A stretch of 5,360 bases of DNA from assembly GCA_945861315.1 (NCBI GenBank), contig CAMAUB010000107.1, forward strand, positions 1 to 5,360, given 5' to 3'. This DNA is from Chlamydia trachomatis. GTDB taxonomy: Bacteria > Chlamydiota > Chlamydiia > Chlamydiales > JAAKFR01. Below, in pieces: positions 5,057 to 5,360 of the stretch (the first letter of the stretch is position 1; the number at the start of each line of letters is the position of its first letter). Both the position numbers and the translations under genes were made by a program. Below the pieces are notes generated by a model. It was not told where the DNA came from and searched no databases. It saw only the letters and a program-made list of their open reading frames with translations.

Positions 5057-5234
5057 GAGCTTTTGCTATTTGATTCTTTGATAGATCAGCTTCTTTTTTA
5101 ATATCGGGATAGAGTGCAAAATACATCGATGCGAGATCAAGCCAGTGATAAGGCCAATGCATTGCACGTTGAAGCTCTACATGAACAAGCTGAATAAAAA
5201 AAGCGCGATCAAATAGACCTCTTTCGAAACTCAT
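4965..5234 (-). pseudogene. 3' remnant of a DEDD-type 3'-5' exonuclease gene, truncated by an IS
   Basis: The 89-codon frame reads like the C-terminal half of a DnaQ/RNase T-type exonuclease. LFDRAFFIQL (7-16) resembles the ExoII motif, YHWLDLASMYFALYP follows, and EPHRAMNGVNHLMECFGAL (67-85) resembles the ExoIII HRA-x-x-D motif. The ExoI segment (DxE) is absent: upstream of about 5215 the DNA is IS sequence, and the apparent ATG and first six codons come from the IS end. The expected Asp five residues after the motif His is Gly here, so the protein was already altered or belongs to a divergent branch. The last 92 bp, including the HRA motif, overlap the 3' end of rmuC on the other strand. 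Assignment to exonucleases is moderate; truncation by the IS is well supported. Confidence 0.6.
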
Positions 5235-5360
5235 TTTGCTAACTCCAAGTTGTAAATCCCAGCGATTAAGTTGAATCGAAGAGTGAACCTTTTGCGCCTA
5301 TTTCGATAACGATCAGACAGAATTTTAAAACGCTTTAAACTGCCGATGACATTTTCATTG
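5216..5360 (-). mobile_element. right end of an IS5-family insertion sequence (partial)
   Basis: The element runs off the window end. It contains the transposase 3' end and a terminal region reading AGACCTCTTTCGAAACT on the plus strand from about 5215, which probably holds the terminal inverted repeat. The boundary is set where exonuclease-like coding similarity begins (LFDRAFF), so it may be off by a few bases. The other end and any target duplication are outside the window. Confidence 0.7.
5231..5359 (-). CDS. IS5-family DDE transposase, C-terminal fragment
   Basis: The last 42 codons of a transposase are visible, with the 5' part beyond the window. Residues read ENVIGSLKRFKILSDRYRNR and then RKRFTLRFNLIAGIYNLELA, the hallmark C-terminus of IS5-type DDE transposases. 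The ENVIGSLKRF part includes the catalytic-Glu region. The stop TGA (5231-5233) overlaps the apparent ATG of the exonuclease remnant. The reading frame is intact as far as it can be seen. Such elements are abundant in environmental chlamydiae and other intracellular bacteria. Confidence 0.87.
   Translation of the reverse strand, partial: NENVIGSLKRFKILSDRYRNRRKRFTLRFNLIAGIYNLELAK

Noticed and set aside
5057..5100. Possible terminator after rmuC (weak stem before a T-run)
   Set aside because: The stem is short and imperfect, and the sequence is explained as exonuclease coding on the other strand, so it is not a supported terminator.
1..5360. CRISPR array or tRNA/rRNA genes
   Set aside because: No regularly spaced repeats, cloverleaf-like arms or rRNA-like sequence were found on reading both strands.

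Overview
The window looks like a piece of a chromosome from a member of the Chlamydiota, most likely an 'environmental' (amoeba- or arthropod-associated) lineage. The strongest evidence is the first gene, which reads as EUO, the chlamydia-specific early DNA-binding regulator. A DUF687-like lipase-fold protein (a family known mainly from Chlamydiae), moderately AT-rich DNA, IS5-type transposase sequence and decaying genes fit this. The genus cannot be fixed from the sequence.

Layout. Positions 1-351 are an AT-rich, non-coding euo leader with two candidate sigma70/sigma66-type promoters, an imperfect dyad and a strong Shine-Dalgarno sequence. euo (352-795, +) is followed by a hairpin terminator (823-890). 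Next, on the minus strand, lies a cassette of about 2 kb. It has its own promoter (2913-2941, with a perfect 15-bp dyad in the spacer), an N-terminal lysozyme-like segment (2354-2863), a lipase-fold segment (1399-2442) and a small membrane protein (965-1390). The first two segments look like one protein split by a 1-base frameshift at a six-T run (2397-2402). Beyond the cassette is a 154-bp broken second copy of the euo 3' end (2991-3144), directly abutted by a 171-bp near-perfect palindrome (3146-3316).

The right half holds a MIF/tautomerase-like gene (3339-3722, -), a divergent rmuC (3854-5056, +), and the 3' remnant of a DEDD-type exonuclease gene (4965-5234, -). That remnant has been beheaded by an IS5-family element whose transposase C-terminus runs off the window end (5231-5359, -).

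Interpretation. The arrangement suggests that a foreign or rearranged cassette entered next to the 3' end of euo and left a partial euo duplication on its far side. The 10-mer ATCGACTATA recurs at or near the breakpoints. The cassette couples a probable cell-envelope or lipid-degrading effector to a membrane protein 8 bp downstream. The architecture resembles an effector with a partner or immunity protein, but this is inference.
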